Assembly (NCBI GenBank): GCA_003254885.1
Contig: QANT01008764.1
Location: 1 to 64,000, forward strand
Direction of reading: 5' to 3'
Source of the DNA: Purshia tridentata
Taxonomy: Eukaryota; Streptophyta; Magnoliopsida; Rosales; Rosaceae
Length of the DNA: 64,000 bases
Position 1 is the stretch's first letter. Each line of letters starts with the position of its first letter. Below the pieces are notes generated by a model that did no database searches, was not told the DNA's origin, and was given only the letters and a program-made list of their open reading frames with translations. This document shows, piece by piece, positions 1 through 10,191 of the stretch. The position numbers were made by a program, and so were the translations under genes.

Positions 1-279
1 ATATAAAACCAAAATTTATGAGGCTTAATGTGTATAAACTTGTTAATTTTAGGTTAAATTAAATAGCTAAATTTTTTTTTTAAAGTTGTGTTTAATATTC
101 AAGTAATAATTACAAAAGAGAAGCTAAAAATGCCTAAAAGCCCGTTTGGGCCTAGCCCGACCCGGCCCGGCCCAAAAGCCCGCAAGACCCAAGCCCGGTC
201 CGGCCCAGCCCGAAAATCTTATTGGGCTCTTCTTATCCAAGCCTGAGCCCGAAAAATTAGGGCCCATTGCCAACCCCTA
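1..279. mobile_element. Edge of a hAT-like DNA transposon or MITE (partial)
   Basis: A stretch at about 130-279 is dense in GGCCC and AGCCC words. On the minus strand it reads inward from a terminal motif TAGGGGTTGGCAATGGGC (about 262-279), which resembles the ends of non-autonomous hAT elements in plants. The other end would lie left of the window, so neither the full length nor the 8-bp target duplication can be checked. No transposase coding is visible. The family call is inferred from the terminal motif alone. Confidence 0.35.
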
Positions 280-423
280 ATTTGAGCGACCAATGTTTTC
301 AATTCTGTCATCAATCTTTCAGAAACAAACAAGTCCTTATATTCCCTTTCTATACTATTACCAACTTGTGGTGGTATGGTCGAAATACTCTATTTTCATG
401 AAATCCATAAAAATTATGGGTGT

Positions 424-960
424 TGTGGGCGATAGAAATAAATGGGCCCGAGCCCAGAATGGAGGAGTAGAACCAGGCCCAGCTAAAGGGAAGCCCAGTC
501 ACGTAGTAAGGCCCAAAAGGTCGACGCAAATTAAAACCTAAGGTAGAAAAACGGTAAAATATTAAAAACAGAACCCGAATAAATCTCATCCTTAATGACT
601 CACGAACCGAATAAAGGCGCCAACGATCAAATGCATTAAAGAAAAATAACGGGAAGAAAATGGCGCGAAGGTAACGGTAGGGATTATTTTTGCTATATAA
701 GAAATGTTGCGATCCCATGAAAAGGGACGAGAAAACAGAAACCAAGCAAGATAGAAGATTTATTAAGAAACACTTAAGGGTTATTTCACTCATTTTGGCA
801 TCGGAGTGTCATTGCAGGTGCACCCTACGGGAGGTTTTTTCAATCATTCGAGGAGACAAAGAAGTTCGAAGCAAGCGCGACGTTCGAGCAGTGGGCCTGT
901 AGTTGATTGATTCATTGTTGATTGTTAAAGTAAGGCCCAGCACGAATTTTAGCATCAACA
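424..960 (+). mobile_element. Solo LTR of an LTR retrotransposon
   Basis: A 537-bp segment begins TGTGGGC and ends GCATCAACA, giving the canonical TG...CA ends (TGT/ACA). It is flanked by identical 5-bp direct repeats GGTGT at 419-423 and 961-965. An internal TATATAA at about 694-700 fits an LTR promoter, which sets the orientation as plus. No primer-binding site, internal coding region or second LTR follows, so this looks like the product of LTR-LTR recombination. The perfect target duplication suggests modest age. The family (perhaps Ty3/gypsy from the ATCAACA end) is an inference. Confidence 0.7.
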
Positions 961-965
961 GGTGT

Positions 966-1850
966 ATTCGACAATTCAAATAGCATGACCATACACTTAA
1001 AATGTCCAAAAGAGTACATAATGTAGTCTTAGATATATCCTGCTCTCATAACCTTTGTTGTTGATATCCTGAGATCAAATAATTTATCAATTCAAGATAG
1101 CGAATATTTGTTCTTAATGGTCACGCTATTCAGTTTGCAGCGTTCGATACACAATCCTAATGATATGTCATGCTTATTAACTTGGATGAATCCCTTGGCG
1201 TGTATTTCCTTTATAATTTAAGTCTTTTACTTAAGTCGGTCTTGCTACTGATGCCATATATCTATACCTATTTATAAATAGTATGTTGACAATCAATGGT
1301 GATGTACTACTAGTACTAGTTATCTTTTTCTACAGTCTACCACAGTAACCACACACAGTACATCATATTGCATTATTGAGACCCTTCCGAAATTAAGCAG
1401 TTCCTTTTTTTGTAGCAGCCAACGGTCTGAAAATAGTTGATTAAATAAAGAAAAAATGAAGGGAATATCATGATTCATGACCAGATTCACCAAACATTGT
1501 TTAATGGACCCCATGGCATCCTATGAACATTTGTATACATTTCTTCTCTTCCACAAGTGGAAGCAAAGCAAATACATGCCAACGTACCTGTATTTTCGGC
1601 CTTGCTTCATTGTAAGATTGATATCAGATTTTAATATCAATTTTTTATTATAGAACAGAGAGACAGAGTAAGAAGGCAAAAATTGTGTTATAAAAAGTAA
1701 GATAGAAAATCCAAATCCAACGCCAACAAGCTCAACACTCAAAAGAGTAGAACAAAAATTGATAAACCCTAGGAGTATTAATTACTTATTATTTAACAGA
1801 ATTAATCTACGTTAGGTGTGAAGCTTAAAACGGTCGAGTTTGTGGGGGGA
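966..1850. other. Intergenic, no gene seen
   Basis: AT-rich spacer between the solo LTR and the glucanase promoter. Only short open frames without family resemblance were seen. Confidence 0.5.
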
Positions 1851-1860
1851 CGTGAGAAGT

Positions 1861-1962
1861 GGGCCCACGTGGGCCATAAGCCCCAGTGGAGAACTGAAGG
1901 GGAGAAGGTGGTCGACTGGTCCGTTATGGGCCTTCGCTATTGACCTTGTCGTACACGTGGGT
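1861..1962 (+). promoter_or_regulatory. G-box / TCP-like promoter elements of the glucanase gene
   Basis: A perfect 14-bp palindrome GGCCCACGTGGGCC at 1862-1875 combines a G-box core (CACGTG) with flanking GGCCC / GTGGGCC words of the kind bound by TCP factors. A second CACGTG lies at 1954-1959 inside CACGTGGGTCCCA. Both lie 150-275 bp upstream of the GH17 start codon. Binding factors are inferred from known plant cis-element consensus sequences. Confidence 0.5.
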
Positions 1963-2113
1963 CCCACCATCTCGATCCCCGCGTTATTCCCTTTTCTCTC
2001 TGATCCATAAAACCACCCTCTGCTTCACTCATTCACTCACTCACTTTCACCCACTCCCCTAAAACCCAGAACACCAATAACCAGACCAAGCTCTCTCTCT
2101 TATCGTCAGTCTC

Positions 2114-3990
2114 ATGCTCTGCTTCACTGAGAGCATGGAACGCCACCTCACCCTCGCCTTCTCACTCTTGCTCCTACTTTCCATCTTCTCATCTCATGCA
2201 GGTAAAATGCAGAACAAAACAGGGCTTAAATCTCAAGCTCAAACCATTTTCCCATTGTCTTCATTTATCTGAGTTTCTGATATGATTTTTATGTTTATGT
2301 GCTACATTTGCAGATGCGGGTTCAGTCGGAGTCAACTACGGCCGAATCGCCGACGACCTCCCGTCAGCATACAAGGTGGCGCAGCTCCTCAAGTCTGAGG
2401 GCTTCGAGCGGGTCAAGGTCTTCGACTCCGACCCGGCTGTTCTCAGAGCCCTATCCGGAACCGGAATCAAAGTCACCGTAGATCTACCCAACGAGCTACT
2501 CTCCCAAGCAGCAAAATCTCAGTCCTTCGCTACCCTCTGGGTTCAGCGAAACGTCGTCGCTTACCACCCAAACACCCAAATCGAAGCCATTGCCGTCGGC
2601 AACGAGGTCTTCGTTGACACCCACAACACCACCAAGTTCCTCATCCCCGCCATGAAGAACATCCACAACGCCCTCGTCAAGTTCAACATTCACTCCGCGA
2701 TCAAAGTCTCCTCCCCCATTGCCCTCAGCGCCCTCCAGAACTCGTACCCGTCCTCCGCCGGGTCCTTCCGACCCGAACTCGTTGAGTCCGTTTTCAAGCC
2801 CATGTTGGACTTCCTCCGTCAAACCGGGTCCTACCTCATGGTCAACGCCTACCCCTACTTCGCTTACGAGTCCAACTCCGACGTCATCTCCTTGGACTAC
2901 GCTCTGTTCCGCCAAAACCCCGGCGTGGTGGACCCCGGCAACAACCTACGCTACTTCAGCCTCTTCGACGCCCAGATCGACGCCGTTTTCGCCGCTATGT
3001 CGGCTTTGAAATACGACGACATCAACATGGTCGTCTCGGAAACGGGTTGGCCCTCAAAAGGAGACGACATCGAAATCGGTGCCAGCGTGGAGAACGCAGC
3101 TGCTTACAATGGGAACCTGGTCCGTCGGATTTTAACCGGCGGTGGGACCCCCTTGAGGCCCAAAGCAGATCTGTCCGTCTATCTCTTCGCGCTTTTCAAC
3201 GAGGACAAGAAAAACGGGCCCACGTCGGAGAGAAACTACGGACTCTTCTACCCTAATGAAAAGAAAGTTTACGACATCCCGTTTACCGTCGAAGGCCTGA
3301 AAAATTACCACGACCGCCGTTCGCCAGTGAGTGGTAACCAGCATGTGACGACACCGGTTACCGGGGGTGGTGACGTGTCGAAGAGTCTCACGGGGAACAC
3401 GTGGTGCGTGGCGAATGGTCAAGTGGGGAAGGAGAAGCTGCAGGCTGGTCTAGATTTCGCTTGCGGCGAAGGAGGCGCTGATTGCAATCAGATCCAGCCG
3501 GGTGCCACGTGTTACGATCCCGACACGCTTGAGGCCCACGCCTCGTTCGCGTTCAACAGCTATTACCAGAAGAAGGCGCGTGGGGCCGGCACGTGTTATT
3601 TTGGCGGGGCGGCTTACGTAGTCTCTCAATTACCCAGTACGTATTCTATCACTCCCTCTCTCTCATTTTTCATTATCAAATAGCGGCGTATGATAGAGAT
3701 ATAAGTGTACTGTTTTGTTAAAATGCGCTTTGGATACCCTGGAGCCAGTGTGAAGGCTTGACTCTGGTCCACGAAATGTTGGGAAAGTGGTGCACGGCAC
3801 CCTAGGTCTATAAGACCACGTGTGGTCACGTGACCATGTCGTGCATGGAATTGTCTTTTACTGGTTTCATTGATGTTACCAAGGGTAATTAAAGAGCATT
3901 GATTATGCTTTAATTGGTATTCTTTTTACTAAAAAATGTTGGTCTTTGTTTTTGGCAGAGTTTGGGAAATGTGAGCTGCCCACTAACTGA
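2114..3990 (+). CDS. Glucan endo-1,3-beta-glucosidase (GH17 with C-terminal CBM43/X8)
   Basis: Secreted beta-1,3-glucanase, expected to cut callose or other beta-1,3-glucans in the wall. Exons: 2114..2201, 2314..3636, 3959..3990. The frame closes across both introns. Two in-frame ATGs exist, 2114 (480 aa) and 2135 (473 aa); the second starts directly with a signal peptide (residues about 1-22, Leu-rich, ending SSHA). Numbering from 2135, the GH17 domain spans about 26-350. It opens VGVNYGRIADD and carries the acid/base Glu120 in GNEVF and the nucleophile Glu265 in SETGWPSKG. A Ser/Thr/Gly-rich linker leads to a CBM43 callose-binding module (about 385-471, from NTWCVANGQ, Cys-rich). The last exon supplies only KFGKCELPTN, as is usual in this subfamily. 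There is no hydrophobic C-terminal GPI signal, so a soluble wall enzyme is more likely than a plasmodesmal GPI-anchored one. NTT in DTHNTTKF is a possible N-glycosylation site. Confidence 0.93.
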
Positions 3991-5260
3991 AGGCTGAAGA
4001 AGAAAGTAGAAGAAGAAGCCATGAGGGTTTTGTTTTGACTTATTTTGTGGGAAGTTTAGCCTAATCGCTGTAGCGGGTTTATTGGTTTTAAATTCTTTTT
4101 GGGGTACTTGTTATGTACGTATTTTTTAGCAGCAGCTAGTTTAGGTTGGTACTTGGTTTTGTTAGACCATTAAACTTAACTATTATGTTCATATTTAATT
4201 ATATACTCTCCAATTTCCTATTAGTTTCCAGTTTTTTTGTTACGTACTTGTAATTTTTGTTAACGTTGTGAATGTGAATGACTTTGTACCCTTCAATCTA
4301 GATTAGCATGATGTTAATATTGCCGACATAAATTAGAGTTGTGGAGAATGGGACCTGTCAAAAAACACTAAGATCGAGACTTTGGCTGACATGAAATTAT
4401 GTGTGCAGTATGGCACATGACAAACAGCAAAATTATGACGAAAAGAAAAAGTACAAACAGCAAATTGGATTTGTTTTTCGAGATAAATGTCAGATTTAGA
4501 CTTTTAGTTTTGCTCTCTTAAATGTCCATCACCAAGTATTTTAATGAGAAAAAATGGTTGTCACGACGAAATTATCTTATTATAAATTAAAAAATATAAT
4601 TTTCTGAATTGAAAGTAAAAGGAAGAAATTAATATAAATTCAATAGTTGGTAGACCAAAAGGACACTTATCTCTGGGTTTTCTAATTCTTTTGATCTCAT
4701 AACCTGTCAAAATTTAAGCCGCCAACTCTTTGTAATTTATTATACAAATTGGCTTAATACTTAAGTGGTAGCAATGTGCATGGAACAGTTCCCGAATCAG
4801 TGGCTTGGTATTTCAGTGTAAAAGTGAGACAAGTCCGCATGTGAAAACCAAATAAGCAAAAATAATAATAGATTGAGTGTGAAACAATATCTTTCTGTAT
4901 ATATAACAACAAATTTGCAGGCTGTAGGATGCATCTTACTGAAAAGGTACGCACAATTTTTATATTTTACACCCTAAAAGACGATGGTCTTTCACAGGAC
5001 CCAAAAGTTAACCCATTTTTCTTTCTTCCATGTGCCGTTGGGACCACTCACTCAATTGCATCCATCAATAATGTAATGTATTATTTCTCCTTTTTCTTTT
5101 CTTTCAAGGAGATAAGAATGACATGCACAGTGATAGGGTCATCATATATATGCATAAACATATGCATTTAGAATTTTAGATTATGTCACAACCATATACA
5201 CATTAATTGCTACCACTTAATTGGACTTGATTAACATTAAAGGGACTATATGATTTGCAA
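3991..5260. other. 3' flank of the glucanase gene and intergenic spacer
   Basis: The first few hundred bases hold the probable 3' UTR (T-rich, AATTTTTGTTAACG near 4250). The rest is AT-rich with no supportable coding region. Confidence 0.5.
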
Positions 5261-5265
5261 ACTTG

Positions 5266-5965
5266 CCAATTCCCAAACTACAAAGGGTAGTCCTCCTGCA
5301 GCATATAACTCCAACGTTCTTTAATCTTTCATTCAACAAAATCAATATTAATAAGTACTATATGTCAGTTTGGTAGACTGCTTCGGATGGTATTATATGT
5401 AAAAGTGATTGAGCAAGTTTCATACACTTCCAAACCAAGAACCATAATGGAAGATCCAACTACTTATATGACTATATATACCAAAGTTCCCTTACAAACT
5501 ATATATGAGGGTCTTTCCATGTGTTGGATGCTCTGTGTGTATGCTCACTGGCCCATTGGTCAAGTGGACTCCTCCATCTGCAAACAAAAAACTAAGCCTA
5601 TATATAAAAATGTCTCTACGAAATTGACCCTTAAGACTTTCCTAGCTAGCTAGGATCAAACAAGTTTCACTCACACACCTGAAATGAAAGAACCCCACAA
5701 TAAGCCCATCTGGGAAGCTTAAAACTCTTGTGGGAATTAAAGGTTCCTATGGAAATAGATTAATGACACTAAACCCAAAAGCAAGGCAATGCAAACCCAA
5801 AACCAGAGCCACAGAGCCTATATATATCCACGAAGTTCCATTCCCTAGCTCCCCACAAATTCACCACCCGATCATCTGCCATTGCCCACAAATCAGCTAT
5901 ACCAGTAATTACGACGTTGCTATTCTTTTGTTAGCAACTTCTGCATGGAAATGAATGAACAAGCT
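5266..5965 (-). pseudogene. ADS-type fatty-acid desaturase pseudogene (copy 1, badly decayed)
   Basis: Pieces of the desaturase gene occur in order on the minus strand. An exon-1 relic lies at about 5887-5679, an exon-2 relic at about 5583-5422 and a short exon-3 relic at about 5335-5266. The upstream flank is also shared with copy 2 (AGCAACTTCTGCATGGAAAT near 5933-5952, against AGCAACTTTTGCATGGAAAT in copy 2). Exon 1 has lost internal blocks including part of the first histidine-box region, and exon 2 is full of small indels. Exons 4 and 5, which would carry the third histidine box, are absent. It cannot encode a desaturase and looks the oldest of the three copies here. Confidence 0.8.
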
Positions 5966-6009
5966 TTATCAAGTGATTTTTTAAATTCAAAAGTATATAT
6001 ATATCATCC

Positions 6010-6230
6010 ATGTTGAGAAATCTTGGAGATACCATATCAGATCGAAGATTCATTATTAATGAGGTTGATTTCAATATAATATATGTTGTAATATTTCATT
6101 TCCTTTCTTATTGTATAGAAATCTCTTAGATATGTAGGATTAGTTTCTTGACGGCCAAGCTTTGGTCAATCATATGTTTGTGTAGTCTATTGACGCAAAA
6201 TATACGTACACAATAATCAGAATATATATA
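6010..6230. mobile_element. Possible old LTR remnant (Ty1/copia-like), uncertain
   Basis: The segment starts TGTTGAGAAATC and contains TAGGATTAGTTTC, words common in plant copia-type LTRs. No terminal duplication or partner LTR is visible. Treat it as a decayed fossil fragment whose family is a guess. Confidence 0.25.
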
Positions 6231-6529
6231 TATACACCAAATGTTACATATATGATGGGATCAGAGCCTTTCTTGTCCGGCCTCCTTAAATTTTTCCCCC
6301 TTTCTCTCCCGGTAAACATCTCTCTCACACGTACTCACACAGATTCAATTAAAGAGAGGTGAATTAATTAGCCGAAATAGTGATCAACTATTGATGGAAA
6401 AATTACAAGACATGCCAAACTTGGATTGGTTGAAGCAAGTAATGGCGTAGAAGCTCATGGAGAGAAGGTCAACAAAGGGCCAGAGAAATGGTAGTTGAGA
6501 ACTTGAGACTAGGGAGAGCTTTATGGATA

Positions 6530-6790
6530 ACAGTACATCAAAAAAAAAATTTTATTTTTTATTTTATTTTTTTATGTCATAAATGAAATTATATAGAAAA
6601 AACCCAAAGCTCAAAGACAGACAAAACAGCAAAACACAAACCCTAGCCCTAAGATAGTACCACTACTGTTAAAGGAGAGCGGCCACCATCAACCACGATG
6701 GAGAATGAAATCCGGCGACGACCAACCACAAGGGAACAAAAAACTACAAGTCAGCAGCTGACAAAATAAACAAAAATACATAACCACCAA
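6530..6790. repeat. A/T-tract plus GC-richer block, possibly a non-LTR retroelement scrap
   Basis: A run of A and T tracts (about 6539-6572) is followed by an AAACCCTAGCCCTAAG-type segment with CGGCGACGACC words (about 6600-6770), unlike the surrounding AT-rich spacer. It lies where exons 4-5 of desaturase copy 2 would be expected. Origin in a LINE or similar is only a suggestion; no coding frame supports it. Confidence 0.2.
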
Positions 6791-6945
6791 ATCCATTGTT
6801 CTACATAAACATTATTTTATTCACTACCCATACTGAATTGTAAAACAATACATGTACAGCTTATACCCATAAATACTCATACTCATACTATGTCAAGCTA
6901 GACGTTCGATCAATTTCATGAAACTATAAGAGCAAATTAATTTAC

Positions 6946-7708
6946 CAGTCCCCAAACTAGAAAGGGTAGTCCTCCTACAACATAAAGTACGAGTCCAAGA
7001 GCAATGCCATGAAAGGGGTACGTGTAATGAAGAAACCTATAATATGGTTGCTTTTTTGAATCACCAACATTCTTTAACCGTGCATCATACTGCAAAATTT
7101 AAATGAACAAAATCAATATTAATAATTAAATACATGTTAGTTTGCTTCAGTGTTTGCTGTGCGTGTTAAAGAGAGCTAGTTTGATACATACACTTCCAAA
7201 CCGAGAACGATAATCAAAGACCCAACCAATGTGACTGTACCATAATCCCCTAACAGGACTATGAGGATCTTTCCATGTATCGGTAAATTGGTGATGAGCT
7301 CTGTGAATGCTCACCCATTCAAGCGGACTTCTCTGCAAGTAAAAATTATGTAAATATGTTTCTACTAAAATGAAATTGACCCATAAGACTCCCTCCTAGC
7401 TATGATGAAATTTCAGTGACAGACCTGAAATGAGAGAACCCGACAATAAGCAAAAAAGTATTCAAGCCATTTGGGAAGCTTAAAAGTCTTGTGGGAAAGG
7501 TTCCTATGGAAAGATAGATTGACACCAACACCAGTGACAAAATAGAGTGCCATGGAAACCCAAAATGCAGACCAGTTGAAATGAAATGGTGCTAAAAGTG
7601 GAAGGCAATGCAAAACGAAAACCAGAACCACAGAGCCTATATGTCGATGAAGTTCCATTCCCTCCCAAAAAATTGTACCCTCCACTTCACCACCCAATCA
7701 TACGACAT
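6946..7708 (-). pseudogene. ADS-type fatty-acid desaturase pseudogene (copy 2, truncated, one frameshift)
   Basis: Exons 1-3 match the intact gene at 10192-11561: exon 1 at 7708..7425, exon 2 at 7332..7192 (141 bp), exon 3 at 7089..6946 (144 bp), with the same exon lengths for 2 and 3 and the same splice phases. Box 1 (HRNLSH) and box 2 (HRAHH) survive. Exon 1 is open from ATG at 7708 for 23 codons, then a 2-bp TA insertion relative to the intact copy gives a stop and shifts the frame. Downstream, LAPFHFNW to LEYFFAYC is intact in the shifted frame. Exons 4 and 5, including the third histidine box, are missing. A transcript could still be made, but no active desaturase. This is a host gene duplicate, not a virus-like element. 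Confidence 0.85.
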
Positions 7709-7809
7709 TGCCAGAAAATTACTATTTACAAGGTTTGGTTTTCGTATATCTGTAGCAACTTTTGCATGGAAATCAATGAACAAGATCATGCATTTATAGA
7801 CTTAGGGGC

Positions 7810-8110
7810 GTAAGTAAGCAGGAATGCAGGATATCTCATCTTTGTGTGGGCCGTACAAAATTTATCAATTATATAATTTTATTAATTAAGCGATATTTTT
7901 TTAGTAGGGTACAACATTTATTTCAAAATAGTGTATTGTACGTCTAGTTTTTTCCTTCTATGTAAAAGATTCAAATTTAAAATCTCTTAATTAAGTGAAA
8001 ACAAAAAATACGATAAGATTAGACTAATAACACAGCCTACTGGTTATATGAAATCTCATTCCGGTCACTTTAATGAGAAGCGTGGAATACAAAAGCCATC
8101 AAGCGTTCGG
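7810..8110. other. Intergenic spacer upstream of desaturase copy 2
   Basis: AT-rich spacer; no gene seen. Confidence 0.5.
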
Positions 8111-8118
8111 TAATATCA

Positions 8119-8440
8119 CGATCAGACAGTAACAATGATTGACACTGTAAAACAGTAGCAATGTGAATTGCAAAAAATACTCACATTATACTATATAATT
8201 GCAATCATTATAACTTTTTGGATGGATTTGATTATCATTAAGGACAGTAAAATATATTTTAAAGTAATTTACTTTTAGAACGATCAGACAGTAACAATGA
8301 TTGACAATGTAAAACAGTAGCAATGTGAATTGCAAAAAATACTCACATTATACTATATAATTGCAATCATTATAAATTTTTGGATGGATTTGATTATCAT
8401 TAAGAACAGTAAAATATATTTTAAAGTAATTTACTTTTAG
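8119..8440. repeat. Tandem direct duplication, unit of about 162 bp, two copies
   Basis: The segment starting CGATCAGACAGTAACAATGA at 8119 is repeated from 8281 to 8440 with a period of 162 bp. By eye there are about three substitutions (for example GACACTG against GACAATG and AGGACAG against AGAACAG), so the duplication is recent. No coding capacity is seen. Confidence 0.9.
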
Positions 8441-8444
8441 ACTA

Positions 8445-10185
8445 ATAACTAGTTTTTACTTGAAAATATACATCTAAATAAGATACCTGATGAACAAGTT
8501 TAAAAACATAAAAGTAAAGAAAGATTATAATACAACAACAAAAAAGAAAAACATATATATAAATGTAATTAAATTCATACGTAGAAGTAGAAATAAAAAA
8601 GAATTATATATATTTTATAATTTTTGAGTTGAAGATGATGGTGGGGGAATATAGTAATGGCAAGTTGTCCGGAGAAGAGGACTACTCAACTGCCGTTGCA
8701 TGAACACGTTGAAAAGACAAAACAAGAGAAAGAGAAGAGAGAGCAAAGCATAAGACCTAACCTAACCTAATTAAGCTAAGCTGGCCCCAAAAGGGAACAA
8801 ATAGACGTAGCCACACACGCATATCGCCTGAGCCCTTTGACAATTGACACCCAGCCACAGGCGCACAACAACCACCAAGACTCGACACTTTTCTCTTAAA
8901 TTAGCATAAATAAGGTTTAAAGGGAGTTGAGATTTAAATGAACAAAACCATTCTTATTATTTACTTGATATACAAATTGATGATCAAATTTAGTGATGGT
9001 AAAATGTATTACTGTAAATCAGAAGCTAATTAATGACCTCAAATGGATCCATATGTTGCAGTCGATCTGCATGCATTTATGCAAACAAAAGAGAAGCAGG
9101 CATTGGATTTGTTACCAACTGATAGCTAGCTAGCTTGCTATATGCTGATCGTATATATATAGAAAGCTAGTAAGAAAAAATTAATAACACATTACTAATA
9201 GGGCCACCACCTACCTACACTCACACGTACGACATCAATTATTACTCAACTTGGTAACTAATTCTGCAACCCCCACAAAATGATGGACTTCTACTATTGG
9301 CAAAATCTGACAGACTTATGAGAAAAAATTATGTTTTTTTCTCGGACTCTTATGTAACATAAATGATCGAATTAATAATACTACATGGCAAAGCAATACG
9401 TGAGTTGCACTGAAAAATTACTGCAACTTAAAAGTAAATTCAATCAAGCTGACATGTATATATATACACCGTCCTTGAAGCGATAAGGGTTTGGTCTCAT
9501 ATATTCTCATGGATCCTATTGTAATGGAAGTTAGGGAACTAGGTAGAAGGAACAAGAAAAGGAAATGCATGCAGCTCCCTTTGCCCATATATTGATACAT
9601 ATATTCATTTACTTTTATAGTTGCAGGACTGAGAAATCTGCAGTAAGCAGCTGGCCATGGCCATATATATTCCATCCGTTTATTAGTCCCAAATTCTCAT
9701 CTAGTAATGAATTTGAGATCAACTAATGGGTACTGATCGAGGTTATATATATGTGTAATTAAGCTTTAACATATAGGGATTAATTGATTGGCCAACCCAA
9801 ATTAAAGGCATCTCAGTATCTAGACTGCAATATATTCAAGTATATATATGATATGCACCAAGCTGGTTAATTGGTTCTCCCAAACAAATTATATTAATTA
9901 TGGACTGCTTAATTGGGATACCCAAATTAATCATATTTAGTTGGCAGAACGGCAAACACTTCTCACTGCCCACAACAGAATTCAAGCATGCATGTTTTCC
10001 ACTTCTGCATGTTGCCACCAAGCAATTAACTAGTGGCCTATATTTTTCATATATAACAGATGGCAAAAAGAAACTAATATAAAGCTACATATCTTAAAAA
10101 GCATACATATATTATATAGCGAAAATGTTCACAGCCCAATTTATTTTATCGATCTAGCTTTCATTATTTTCTTCTTCAAAAAGCT
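8445..10185. other. Intergenic spacer within the desaturase cluster
   Basis: AT-rich spacer with TA and GCTAGCTAG microrepeats. No desaturase exon or other gene was recognised. Confidence 0.5.
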
Positions 10186-10191
10186 AGCTAG

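Noticed and set aside
350-793. 147-aa minus-strand open frame
   Set aside because: Crosses the 5' boundary of the solo LTR and matches no family.
421-960. LTR start at 421 (TGTTG...CAACA, longer inverted ends)
   Set aside because: That start gives no flanking target duplication, whereas 424 gives a perfect 5-bp match.
2496-2915. 139-aa minus-strand open frame
   Set aside because: Shadow of the GC-rich GH17 exon; low-complexity Gly/Val/Glu composition.
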